The notes beneath the pieces were generated by a model, which worked only from the letters and a program-made list of their open reading frames with translations, had not been told where the DNA came from and did no database searches. This document shows positions 25,332 through 35,650 of a DNA stretch of 64,000 nt, in pieces. The position numbers and the translations under genes are program-made. The stretch spans positions 8,854,669-8,918,668 of the forward strand of contig CM022679.1 of NCBI GenBank assembly GCA_012295275.1, in the 5' to 3' direction. The DNA comes from Chrysomallon squamiferum (Eukaryota; Mollusca; Gastropoda; Neomphalida; Peltospiridae). Numbering within the stretch: the first letter of the stretch is position 1; each line of letters opens with the position of its first letter.

Positions 25332-25478
25332 CTTTGATGTTTCTGAATGAACAAATAAATTCCTGGTTGACCCATTTTTCAAGAAAGTAATTTGCATTCC
25401 ATTTGGATGGCCTATTTTTTCAGGCACAAACACTGCATTCACATCATCTAAGTTTATTTCTTCTTTTGCTTTTAACTG
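25332..25478 (-). CDS. ADAP exon 5: middle of PH1
   Basis: The exon has 49 codons in phase 0. It includes N-L-D-D-V-N-A-V-F-V-P-E-K-I-G-H-P-N-G-M, Q-I-T-F-L-K-N-G-S-T-R-N and L-F-V-H-S-E-T-S-K. Human ADAP1 has the same P-x-K-I-G-x-P-x-G-L-Q and S-T-R-N-I-F blocks. The acceptor is a NAGNAG site (GCAGCAG): splicing at the second AG would drop the first glutamine and start at 25475. The donor is AAAG|GTAGAA. Confidence 0.95.
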
Positions 25479-27370
25479 CTGCAAGATAAAACAGTGAAAT
25501 TAATTCTTCATAAATAATTCAGTAACATCAGAATGCCTAAAGAAACAAAAAAAAAAAAAAAAAACAAAAAGATAAAATCCCCATGTATATAAACAGTCCT
25601 CCATCCCAAAAGAAAAATCAACATACAAAGTTAATATTTAATTTAAAAATACTTCTTCAGCTGTTAAATCTATTAACATTCCTATTATTACTAATAATTT
25701 GTTAGTACAAGAACTGTTGCTGTCATTGCCACTACTACTACATCTGCTGTGTTCTCTAATAACAACAACAACAACAGTAACAATAATGACAACAACAGTA
25801 ATTATATAAACCTTATCAAGAACAAGAACAATAATAAGATAAAACAATGTAACAAAAATAAAAATATTTGTATAATGATTAATAAAAAAATATAATCAAA
25901 TACCTGAAAGTTAAAACAAACAAACAAAAAAAATAATAATAATAAATAAATAAATAAATAAAATAAAATAAAATAAAATAAAATAAAATAAAGGAAACCA
26001 CATCAAATAAATCATTTTACTATAAAAAAATAAGTTCCAAATTTTAAAACTTAACCTTTGCTAACAATAAAATATGCAACAATATATCAGTATTACAACA
26101 AAACATGCATGTATAAAGGTGATAACAAATTACATAATTAATAAAATACTCTATCTAAAACACACTTAGATCACTGACAAAATACTGGAATTTATAACTA
26201 GCTGTCTAAAACATTACTATCTGTCTAAAACATTACTATCTCTGTCTAAAACATTACTAGTTCTGTCTAAAACAAACTTACATCAGTGACAAAATACTGG
26301 AATTTATTACTAGATGTCTAAAACATTACTAGCCCTGTCTAATATGTTACTAGTTCTGTCTAAAATGTTACTAGCTCTGTCTAAAATGTTACTAGTTCTG
26401 TCTAAAACATTACTAACCTAGTCTAAAACAAACTTACATCAGTGACAAAATACTGGAATTTACTACTAGCTGTCTAAAACATTACTAGCTCTGTCTAAAA
26501 TGTTACTAGCTCCGTCTAAAACAAACTTACATCACTGACAAAATACTGGAATTTATAACTAGCTGTCTAAAACATTACTAGCTCTGTCTAAAACAATACT
26601 AGTTCTCACTAAAACAAACTTACATCAGTGACAAAATACTGAAATTTATTACTAGCTGTCTAAAACATTACTAGTCCTGTCTAATATGTTACTAGTTCTG
26701 TCTAAAATGTTACTAGCTCTGTCTAAAATGTTACTAGTTCTGTCTAAAACATTACTAGCCTAGTCTAAAACAAACTTACATCAGTGACAAAATACTGGAA
26801 TTTACTACTAGCTGTCTAAAACATTACTAGCTCTGTCTAAAATGTTACTAGCTCTGTCTAAAACAAACTTAAAATGTTACTGGAATTTATAACTCTGTCT
26901 AAAACAATAAAACTAAAACAAACTTACATCAGTGACAAAATACTGGAGTTTATTACTAGCTGTCTAAAACATTACTAGCTCTGTCTAAAATGTTACTAGC
27001 TCTGCCTAAAACAAACTTACATCAGTGACAAAATACTGGAATTTACTACTAGCTGTCTAAAATATTACTAGCTCTGTCTAAAATATTACTAGCTCTGTCT
27101 AAAACAAACTTACATCAGTGACAAAATACTGCAGTTTATTACTAGCTGTCTAAAACATTACTAGCTCTGTCTAAAATGTTACTAGCTCTGTCTAAACAAA
27201 CTTACATCAGTGACAAAATACTGCAGTTTATTACTAGCTGTCTAAAATATTACTCACTCTGTCTAAAATATTACTAGCTCTGTCTAAAACAAACTTACAT
27301 CAATGACAAAATACTGCAGTTTATTACTAGCTGTCTAAAATATTACTAGCTCTGTCTAAAACAAACTTAC
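25479..27370. other. ADAP intron 4
   Basis: About two thirds of this 1.9-kb intron (26160-27370) is an array of copies of the exon 4 end and its donor. The remainder (25500-26150) holds AAAT/AAATA runs and unrecognised AT-rich sequence. Confidence 0.9.
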
Positions 27371-27425
27371 ATCAGTGACAAAATACTGCAGTTTATTACT
27401 AGCTCTGTCTAAAACAAACTTTCTA
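26160..27425 (-). repeat. 93-bp minisatellite built from exon 4 end plus splice donor
   Basis: On the minus strand each unit contains the last codons of ADAP exon 4 (N-K-L-Q-Y-F-V-T-D) with GAT|GTAAGTTTG, then spacer made of 21-bp subrepeats (TCTGTCTAAAATGTTACTAG plus C on the plus strand). Intact donor copies lie at about 27298, 27205, 27113, 27020, 26937, 26779, 26623, 26530, 26437 and 26281; the one near 26170 has lost its GT. Common spacings are 93 bp and 156 bp. The true donor at 27370 is the first in transcript order. Confidence 0.95.
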
Positions 27426-27560
27426 GGTTGAAATGTTTTTTTGTCTCTGCCTAGTTTGAACAATATTCCCTCTTTCACAGAACAGTCGTAATTCTGTTTT
27501 TCTTGATCGATGAATTCCTTCCTCTCGTACTTTGCAAGAATCCATTCCCTTTTTAATACA
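27371..27560 (-). CDS. ADAP exon 4: end of ArfGAP region and start of PH1
   Basis: The first codon is split with exon 3 (CA|T). The exon reads V-L-K-R-E-W-I-L-A-K-Y-E-R-K-E-F, the conserved helix after the ArfGAP zinc finger in ADAP proteins (human: R-E-Q-W-I-R-A-K-Y-E-R-K-E-F). It then starts PH1 at about residue 127: K-E-G-I-L-F-K-L-G-R-D-K-K-T-F-Q and R-K-F-V-L-D, with basic residues placed for PtdInsP3 binding. It ends Y-F-V-T-D|GTAAGT in phase 0, 190 nt. The final 50 nt and the donor are the founder unit of the intron 4 minisatellite. Reading past the donor meets an in-frame TAG within six codons. Confidence 0.95.
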
Positions 27561-27580
27561 CTGGAAAAAATAAAATAAAA

Positions 27581-27623
<43 letters not shown>

Positions 27624-27635
27624 TAAAATAAATAA

Positions 27636-27668
<33 letters not shown>

Positions 27669-27754
27669 TGAAATATATAACTTTGAACATGACATAGAAA
27701 ATATTGTAAATCTAACAGTTTTCAAATTCATTATTCTGTTTTGTCTGTTTAACA

Positions 27755-27912
27755 CATACAAACACACACACACACACACACAGGCACACACAAATACACA
27801 TACACACACAGACACACATACATACATACATACTTACACACACACACACACACAGACATGCATACATACATACATACATACATACATACATACATACTCA
27901 AACACACACACC
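27755..27912. repeat. CA / CATA compound microsatellite
   Basis: CA runs alternate with CATA tetranucleotide runs. Confidence 0.93.
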
Positions 27913-28016
27913 CACAGTCTAATTTAACAGCCATCTTTTTCATTTCATTGCAGAAAGTTACTTTTTTCACATTTGGACAGAGTTCCTTAACAGTTAGCTC
28001 TAATAATCACATAGTG

Positions 28017-28085
28017 TAGAAATTCTCCAAATCACAGAACCACTGAAGCTAGCACTCTACCAGTGAGCTACAGGATGACTTTACA
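28017..28085 (-). repeat. decayed tRNA-derived segment (SINE head?)
   Basis: On the minus strand TAGCTCACTGGTAGAGTGCT fits an RNA polymerase III A box, and GGTTCTGTGAT is a weak B box. The A-to-B spacing is too short for a working tRNA, so a broken SINE head is more likely than a tRNA gene. Confidence 0.4.
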
Positions 28086-28133
28086 GGTCTAAAATAAAAT
28101 AATAACTTCACACAAATAGCCATTGGTGCTTAC

Positions 28134-28225
28134 TGAACATCATTCTCTGTTGGTCGTCTGTAAAATGGAGGTATACAGTTTTCATATGTTTCTTTAGCTT
28201 TATCATTTCCTAGAGTTCTCATTAC
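28134..28225 (-). CDS. ADAP exon 3: ArfGAP C-terminal part
   Basis: The exon reads V-M-R-T-L-G-N-D-K-A-K-E-T-Y-E-N, then I-P-P-F-Y-R-R-P-T. Human ADAP1 has F-M-A-S-H-G-N-D-A-A-R-A-R-F-E and P-S-F-Y-Y-R-P-T at this place. It starts in phase 0 after TTTTGCAG and ends phase 2 at a GTAAGC donor. Length is 92 nt. Confidence 0.94.
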
Positions 28226-28244
28226 CTGCAAAAGCAAAAATGAC

Positions 28245-28470
28245 AAAAATTAAAACATTAACATGTGTATCATTAAGTCCAAATTACCTTAACATGTACA
28301 TCATTAAGTCTATATTACTTTGATGTATATATATCATTAAGTCCAAATTACTGTGACATGTATATCATTAAATTCTATATTACCTTGATATATATATATC
28401 ATTGAGTCCAAATTACTGTGACAAATATATTATTAAGTCCACTTTACCTTAACATGTATATTATTAAGTC
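28245..28470. repeat. ~39-bp degenerate tandem repeat
   Basis: About five copies of TATATCATTAAGTCCAAATT plus ACCTTAACATG-like sequence lie immediately upstream (minus strand) of the exon 3 acceptor. A similar phrase occurs near 23380. Confidence 0.75.
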
Positions 28471-28764
28471 AAAATTTTTGTTACCAATAACTATCAGTAT
28501 TAATATTTCGTAACTTAAGAATATCTCCTTTTACTATAAAGTGTGAAGAAAAGAAAAGGAAATGAAAAAAAAAGAAAAAAGGATGTAGAAAAATTAAAGA
28601 AAAGAAAGAAAATAATAAGAAATGGTATAGAAAAAATGGATGAGAATTCCATTGGTTGCTAATCCTAGGTTTTAGATTTCAAAAAGAAATAAAATTAAAA
28701 TTAAAAACTGTATAAGAATTTATCTCAACATGTTCACTGCCCATACCATACCATACCATCACAC

Positions 28765-28775
28765 AATAATAATAA

Positions 28776-28831
<56 letters not shown>

Positions 28832-28949
28832 ATGATGATGATGATGATGATGATAATAATAAAAATAATAGTAAAAATAGTAATAATAATAATAATAGTC
28901 ATGATGATAATAATAGTAATTGTAGTAATAATAATGATGATGATGATTC
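28765..28949. repeat. AGT and GAT trinucleotide tract
   Basis: A run of about 20 AGT units is followed by GAT and AAT runs. It abuts the left end of the transposon; similar GAT/AAT repeats lie on its right. Confidence 0.92.
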
Positions 28950-29131
28950 TAGGGCATTTCCCCCTTGATATTTCCCCCCAGTCATTTCCCCTGGTGATTT
29001 CCCCCTAGGTCATAACAGTTCCCACCTGCCTATGATGCCTGGATTAACTGGATATAAAAAGACATGAATATAAATTGTTTATTTGAAACACTTCATGTTG
29101 TGTGTAGTTACATAATGTTTTTGGACACATT

Positions 29132-29310
29132 TTACATGTGGAGGTTGTGAACAACACCAGGGAGGAAGTCCAGACAATCGCTGTTGCCGTAGTCTGTGAC
29201 CAGAATCTGAAGCCACTGGGTGATGTAAAAACAGTGCTGTGGTTGTTGTGGCTGGGCTTCTCCGGCCAGTATCTGGTGCAGAAACAGCCAGGCATTTGGA
29301 TGATGACATC
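29132..29310 (-). pseudogene. MULE transposase C-terminal remnant
   Basis: The frame ending at 29132 reads H-H-P-N-A-W-L-F-L, then A-G-E-A-Q-P, then D-Y-G-N-S-D-C-L-D-F-L-P-G-V-V-H-N-L. The order H-P-N-x-W, A-G, and L-x-x-L-x-G-x-x-H-N-L is what I recall of the tail of FLYWCH-containing MULE transposases in animals. The catalytic core that should precede it is absent, and the frame differs from that of the N-terminal remnant. It is non-functional. Confidence 0.65.
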
Positions 29311-29439
29311 CTACACTTGCAGCCATCCCTCGATGTTGTTGTTTGTGCAAGCTAGACCTGCTTCCACACACGCAACAACAATTCCACAAGACGTGAATAA
29401 AGGTGGGAGCTCTTCTGTTTCTGCAACCAGGCTGCCCAT

Positions 29440-29733
29440 TTTAAAACTTTTAACTTTAACTTTGCACTGTCCACTGTTGTGTTTGCCCTTTTTGCATAAT
29501 TCACACTCGTAAGACACTACACCATTTGCAAGATCTTTTTGCTTAACACGTTTTTGCCTTGAGGAGAGGTAACAGTATCCATTATGGATGACAACATTTG
29601 CAAGTGCGCCAATGCAATTAAAATCAGGCTTTTGATCTTTCTTATGATGTTCTTTTTTTGTAAGATATGATTTGTTTGAGGATGAGGCCAATTCTAAATC
29701 AATTAACAAATCACTTTTTTCAATAGATAGCAC
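29440..29733 (-). pseudogene. FLYWCH-type zinc finger remnant of MULE transposase
   Basis: The minus-strand frame contains H-N-G-Y-C-Y-L-S-S-R, then V-S-Y-E-C-E-L-C-K, then G-Q-C-K-V-K-V. The pattern G-Y-x-Y ... Y-x-C ... C-x-(A/V)-x-V resembles a FLYWCH finger, the N-terminal DNA-binding domain of Phantom/MULE transposases. The final histidine pair is not evident. The transposase core is deleted immediately downstream. Confidence 0.55.
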
Positions 29734-29954
29734 TCACAGAAGCTGAACAGCTAAAAGTGTCAGTGTTAGTGTTTTTTTATTCAGTTAATTAGAGGTTAAA
29801 GAGAATGATACTCTGACTTTAAGCCAGGATATTTGACAGTAAAAGCAGGTAGGCAGGAGGGGGAAGTGTCAGGGGGGTGAAATGGCCTACGGGGGAATCA
29901 CCATGGGCAAATGACTTGGGGAAAATATCCAGGGGGGGAGGCTACCCTGACACC

Positions 29955-30045
29955 GATAATGATGATGATAATAATAATAATAGTAGTAACAGTAATAAAG
30001 ATGATGATGATGATGACGATGATGATAATAAAAATCAAAAAATGA
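29955..30045. repeat. AAT / GAT microsatellite
   Basis: Trinucleotide runs at the right border of the transposon, similar in phase and composition to those at its left border. Confidence 0.9.
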
Positions 30046-30084
30046 AAATAATGATAAACAACAACATCCACCACAACAACTCAC

Positions 30085-30209
30085 ATCAACGTGTTCATTG
30101 TCCCAGTTGTCAAGTTTGATAGATTTAACTCTAAGTGACAGGTCTCTGTGTATTCCTGCGCAGTCGAGACACACAAACACCCCCAGAGTCAGACACGCCC
30201 ATTGTGGAT
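30085..30209 (-). CDS. ADAP exon 2: ArfGAP zinc finger and arginine finger
   Basis: The exon completes an aspartate codon (G|AT) and reads P-Q-W-A-C-L-T-L-G-V-F-V-C-L-D-C-A-G-I-H-R, then V-K-S-I-K-L-D-N-W. Together with exon 1 it forms the CX2CX16CX2C zinc finger (C20, C23, C40, C43). R48 is the catalytic arginine finger that stimulates GTP hydrolysis on Arf. It ends H-V-D|GTGAGT in phase 0. The acceptor is TGTTTTCAG. Length is 125 nt. Confidence 0.96.
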
Positions 30210-30309
30210 CTGAAAACACAGAGAACATTGGTCATCAACGAATATTCTATAGCAGATATAATATACATGACGTAGTACACACGTTTATATATTTCTTTAC
30301 ATAATTATA

Positions 30310-30670
30310 TGCCATATATGTTGTGTAACATACAACATGATACAATTCCTATTACAATTATATAAGTAAAAAAAAAAATCATATTACATTCAGTGTAATG
30401 CATTCTATATTACAATTATATGTAATGTATCTCCTATTACACAGAGTGTAATACATTTTCTGTCACAACTACATGTACTATATATGTTGTATTATACACA
30501 CTGTAATATATTTTCTATTATATAAATGCATGTAATAAAACTCATATTACACACAAACACACTATAATACATTTTCTATTATGTGTAGTATATCTCATAT
30601 TCCACATACAGGAATACATTTTCTTTTATTATTACATGTATTATATACATCTTGTATGTTACTGTTACAA
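30310..30670. repeat. ~62-bp degenerate tandem repeat
   Basis: The recurring phrases are TACATTTTCTATTA, ACAATTATATGTA and CTCATATTACACA. There are five to six diverged copies. Confidence 0.75.
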
Positions 30671-31064
30671 TTATGTGTATATCATTCTTAAAGCTGGGTC
30701 GTTGAACTGCACAGAGCATGCAATGGGGGGGGGTAGTTTTTATTGAATCACAAGAGCCAGCAAACTGCAAATGCCAAACACTTTGCCCCCAAAAGGGTGC
30801 AAGTTCAACCCACTTGGTACATAATTTTGATAATTCAAACATTTAACCTCATTCCATTCATAGTTATGTTTTATAAACAGCGTCCTTTAACAGACTTTCG
30901 AAGTGAAAAAAAATAAAAAATAAAAATATACAGGTGTGGCTTGCTCTGTTTGGATTTCAAAAGCAAAATTTTTTTTAAACATAAATATATCTTTATGGTT
31001 CTTATGAGTTTTATGACATGGAAAAATGCATTTTATTTATAACCATCAATGAACTTGATATATT

Positions 31065-31140
31065 TGTATTTTAGGAGAAGGTCGTGATGTTTGCTACGGC
31101 AACGCCCAGGCACTGGTGTGGTGAATGTGAATAAAGATTG
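31065..31140 (+). other. cryptic terminal-exon-like segment
   Basis: An acceptor-like TTGTATTTTAG is followed by about 50 nt of higher-complexity sequence that is open in two frames. One ends E-G-R-D-V-C-Y-G-N-A-Q-A-L-V-W stop; the other ends H-W-C-G-E-C-E stop. An AATAAA follows at 31130. It looks like a last exon on the strand opposite to ADAP, but no partner exon was found and I do not recognise the peptide. Confidence 0.22.
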
Positions 31141-33737
31141 TAAACATGTTAAAAAATATTTGTAATTTTTGTCCTGCAATATAGGGACACTTTTACCTGG
31201 CCCTATAGGTGTCCCTACAAGACAGGTACCTCAGTACTTTATTTTTTATTTTATTTTTTAATAACTGTATCCTTGTTATTTAACATCTGAATGAATGAAA
31301 AAATTGGAAACTGTTAAGATAATTATGTTATAAAGTAATGATAGAAAACGATTCTTCTGTTAAACTTAGAAACTATATTTAAATGTCAAATCAAACAAAT
31401 TATCCCAAAAAAACAACAAAAAAAAAAAAAAAAAAAGGAATCCAAAAAAAAAGGAGAAAAAAAGAGGAAAAACTGAAAATAGAAAAAGAAACTGAAAAAT
31501 GATTTACTGCAGGCAACCCTTCATGCATCTCTTAAACAGGATTTATAACCTACTTGTATTTTAAGAATTTGTGCTATTTTTAGTAAATGATTTAGGGGTT
31601 TCTACAAACTAAAATTTATACAAATAATAAAACCCTAATCCTTGGGAACACTCAATCTGTCTATCTTTTATTTTTATTTTTTTTTTTACCTTTTTCCTTC
31701 TTTCTTTTTTAACACATATATTTTAGTAATTAACTTCAGACCCCATTAGAGTAAACCTTTATTCTTGTTGATAATAGCAAAGTCATTATATCTATTGAAA
31801 GATAATAGATATGGTTTGATACACCAATGATAAATGGTACAATTTAAAACAGTAATAATATCCTCTGAGCTATCAAGCAATTTTATTGGATGACCCATTT
31901 TTACTTTATAAAGGTATTGAATTACCTGAGATATACAACTTAAACATACAGATTTTTTTTTATATATATATATATATATATACACACCCATACACACATA
32001 TCCTTCAAGTATAGTAGTTATAAACATTATTTCATGTGTCTATATATGTATATGTGTGTATACATATGTGTATATATAAATATGTATGTGTGTATGTATA
32101 CAGGTGTGTGGATCTATCTATATGTGTAAATATATATCTGTCTTTGCATGTACGGTACATGTGTGCATGTGTGTGTGTGTAAAGAGACACTCTGATTCTT
32201 GTTATGTATCATCCCATTTTATAACATCTTATATGTTCATACTTACATAATCACATATTAGAAAACTTATTTAGCTGTCTGAATTAGTTAAAATAATAAC
32301 AATAACATAAAAATAACAAATATAGTAAATATCATTAATAACAAAATATGAAAAAGATAAAAAGAATAAACAACAACAACAACAACAACAAACATTTTCA
32401 CCTAATAAAAAATATATTTCAAGAAACACCATCAAAATCCTTAACAAATTAAAATCGACAATAATGCTTCTCATTCTAAATATATATACATATAAAAAAA
32501 TATATATCAAGAATTTTACAGCAGTGCCATACTTATACTACAGGCTTTGTTTTGTACTAAATGAATGTAAATGCCAGAACAGTGGGCTGTCAGAAATGAA
32601 ACTAATCTGCTACACAGTTTCTATGGTAATTAGTATTGTCCTGGTAAATGGTTAAACATTAATGGATTGTAGTCTTGGTGCTGGGAGATCAGGTGTCTCT
32701 GTTAAAATGTCAGTGATGATAACAGAATGATTAAGTTAGCCTCATTAAACCATTTTTGACTGAATGGAGGTGATTTTCGGTTTATCTCTGCTTGCAGAAG
32801 GTGAGCAAAAATAAACTGAACTAAAACTGAATGAAATGGAGTAATATGATATGAAGTGAAAATGAACAGAATGAATAAAAAATGAGATGAAATTAAAAAG
32901 AAATTAAATTTAAGTTGTTTTTTTTAAATTTAGTTTGAAAAAGAAATAAAATAAACTGAAATAATAAAATAAAATAAAATAAAATAATAATTTTTTTATA
33001 GTTTGTAATATATTTTTAAATAAAGAAAGATTTTTTATGATATAAATTAAAATTAAATATAACTGAAAATTTTATTAAATTAATAATAATTACAAGTAAA
33101 TAAATAAATAAATAAACCATCAAACAAACAAAGAATTGAAAGATTCATAAAAAAATACACAATATTAAACTAAAAACGTCAGTAATTAAAAACAAAATTG
33201 TTACTTTTAATATCCTATATTTACACACAAACAAACACACACACACACTGTCAAAAACAGAATTGTTACTTTGAATATCCATGTGTATATATATATATAC
33301 TGTGTGACCGTATCTATGTGTATATATATATATATACATACACATAGATACACTCACACAGTTGTACACACACATACACACACACTCGAACACACACAGA
33401 CACACACACACACACACACAGAATAAACATTGGTTCTAGACTAGTTTAAAAGTTCAAGTTTCTATTACATGTGTACTGAAACCAATCCCATGCACATCAG
33501 TGAAAATATTTCACTAAGATAACACAATGATTAATTACAATATCAATCCAACTGTTTGTCATTTTCTTGCTATTGACAGAGATCACGGTAAGGTGACATA
33601 CAGTTGGTATGTGTGTATTAACTGTAAATAATCAATATTGTTACTATCACCCCACCCAAATTAAATAAACAGTAACAGTGACTGTAGATACCAATGTTAA
33701 ACAGATGTAAGGTAAATAAATGCAAATTGAAGAATCA

Positions 33738-33738
<1 letters not shown>

Positions 33739-33778
<40 letters not shown>
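33739..33778. repeat. poly-A run of about 40
   Basis: A homopolymer in ADAP intron 1; no retroposed body is evident upstream. Confidence 0.95.
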
Positions 33779-33781
<3 letters not shown>

Positions 33782-34159
33782 TTAATATATATATTTATGT
33801 CCATAAATATTTATTCCCTTATAGTTCTTTGTTATGTTTTGTTGTTGTTGTTGTTGTTGTTTTGCTTTTCAAAATGATCATATTAAATTATAAATATCAA
33901 TTACTCTAAGTAAATCTTTATCAGATTATGTTGTTGGGTTTTTTTTTAAATAATTTTTTAAATGAATTAATTAATGTTCCACAATTACTACACTGTTATT
34001 ATTATCAGTATTATTTAAATTATAACAATAAATATGAGTTACATTTTAAACAAATACTAAAAACAAATACTAAAAACAAACCCAATGTTTTCAGTGTGAC
34101 AGTATTTATACAATCAGAGCACAATGTTGTAACCAAACGCAGCTCATTAATCATTGTAG

Positions 34160-34161
<2 letters not shown>

Positions 34162-34230
<69 letters not shown>
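34162..34230. repeat. (GA)n microsatellite, ~69 bp
   Basis: An uninterrupted GA tract in ADAP intron 1, followed 100 bp later by AAG runs (34325-34350, 34480-34505). Confidence 0.97.
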
Positions 34231-34231
<1 letters not shown>

Positions 34232-34895
34232 AAGAAGAGAATTCACAAGTTTAAAATTCAGGATTATGTAAAAAAAAAATATTAAAAAATAAAAATCAAA
34301 CAAATAAAAACAAAATAATAATAAGAAGAAGAAGAAGAAGAAGAAGAAGAATAACAACAACAATAACAAATTAAACAAAATAAAAATTTATCAGATTTTA
34401 TATTGGGTGGTTAAAAACAGTTTTATAGTCTACATCTTAAAAGAAGTTATCAAAGAACAAAAAGCTAGAAATAATAATAATAAGAAGAAGAAGAAGAAGA
34501 AGAAGACTTAATAATAAAGAAATTAAAAATACACAAGAAATCCAGATTAATGTACTTTTAACTTGTTTACTAAGAACACCAGGAAGAAAGATAGATATTT
34601 ACACTAATGATAAAATAATGTAAATCTGAGACCAACGTGAATTCAAATTGAAGATTTATGTCTGATCTCTGTCAAAAAGTTTATATATTATACACAATGT
34701 AAACCAATATGTCTGTACCTTTAATATCATCTGTCAGTACTGCATAACAGAACAGTGTATTACTTGTTACAGTACTGTTAATACTAAGTTACTTGAGTAA
34801 GACAGAAATGTATTCATTTATTTTTTAAAATTACACTGAAATGTCATAAATTCAATTAGTAAGAACATACGATAATAAGAATGTATTTATGCTTG

Positions 34896-34900
<5 letters not shown>

Positions 34901-34962
<62 letters not shown>

Positions 34963-35081
34963 GAATAGATGGATGTGTATATGCATGCATAGATATATGT
35001 GTATGTATGCATGTGTGTGTGTATCTGTGTATGCATGTATTTATGTATCTATGTACGTCTGTCTATATATGTGTGTCTGTC

Positions 35082-35127
<46 letters not shown>
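34901..35127. repeat. (AT)n then GTAT/GT compound microsatellite
   Basis: About 29 AT repeats, then GTATG-rich sequence, then a GT run. Confidence 0.93.
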
Positions 35128-35131
<4 letters not shown>

Positions 35132-35486
35132 TGTGTGTGTTGTCTTCTGAAAATTAAATTTAAAAGACAATATCTGGCAATGCTCTGGTACAGGAGGACA
35201 AAATCCAATCATGACCTTTTCAAACATCAGATGCTGGTGAGACTGTGTCACCTACAGACCAAAGGGAGATGGTGACACGCACTGACTCACAAGACAAACC
35301 AGTACACGCTCTGTTTCTTGTTGTGAAAAAACTGTTGTAGTAACAGTACAAACAAATTAACGTACATTTTGACACAGTTCGCCAAGATAGAGCAGAAGAT
35401 TAAGATACAACAACGTTTTTCAGCCACGAAAGAGGAACTTCCTTTCAAATTGGTTTTGTGTAGTATTAAGAATATCATGTTTTTTG

Positions 35487-35650
35487 CAATAAATAAAAAT
35501 AAAAATAAAAATAAAAATAAAAATAAAAATAAAAATAAAAATAAAAATAATAATAAATATAAAAATAAAGTAAAAAATAAAATAAAGAAAAATAAAATAA
35601 AAACATAAAAATAAAATAAAATAAAATAAAATAAAATAAAATAGATGATT
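35487..35650. repeat. AAATAA / AAAAT hexamer-pentamer array
   Basis: A perfect run of AAAATA hexamers followed by AAAAT pentamers. Confidence 0.95.

Larger units (their letters stand above)
27561..28133. other. ADAP intron 3
   Basis: Contains AAAT and AAT runs (27572-27668), CA and CATA runs (27755-27912) and a decayed tRNA-like segment (28017-28085). Confidence 0.85.
28950..29951 (-). mobile_element. 1-kb MULE-type DNA transposon, internally deleted
   Basis: The two ends are inverted copies of about 60-100 bp. The left end (28951-29040) has GGGCATTTCCCCCTTGATAT and GGTGATTTCCCCCTAGG. The right end (29850-29950) carries the reverse complement of these with mismatches (CCTACGGGGGAATCACCA, AAATGACTTGGGGAAAATAT). 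Both ends abut GAT/AAT repeats, so a target duplication such as AATGATGAT is possible but cannot be proven. Inside, on the minus strand, are the two ends of a MULE transposase with the centre missing. It sits in ADAP intron 2. Confidence 0.78.

Noticed and set aside
27423-27827. Continuous minus-strand open frame C-I-K-K-G-M-D-S-C through exon 4
   Set aside because: Wrong frame for ADAP. The correct frame gives R-E-W-I-L-A-K-Y-E-R-K-E-F, and the upstream part is CA/AAT repeat.
28017-28085. tRNA gene on the minus strand
   Set aside because: A box good but B box weak and too close; cannot fold as a full tRNA. Kept only as a decayed tRNA-derived segment.
29138-29512. Plus-strand open frame in the transposon
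   Set aside because: Antisense to the MULE transposase remnant, which has recognisable motifs on the minus strand.
33739-33778. Poly-A tail of a processed retrogene
   Set aside because: No retroposed body or target duplication upstream; treated as a homopolymer.
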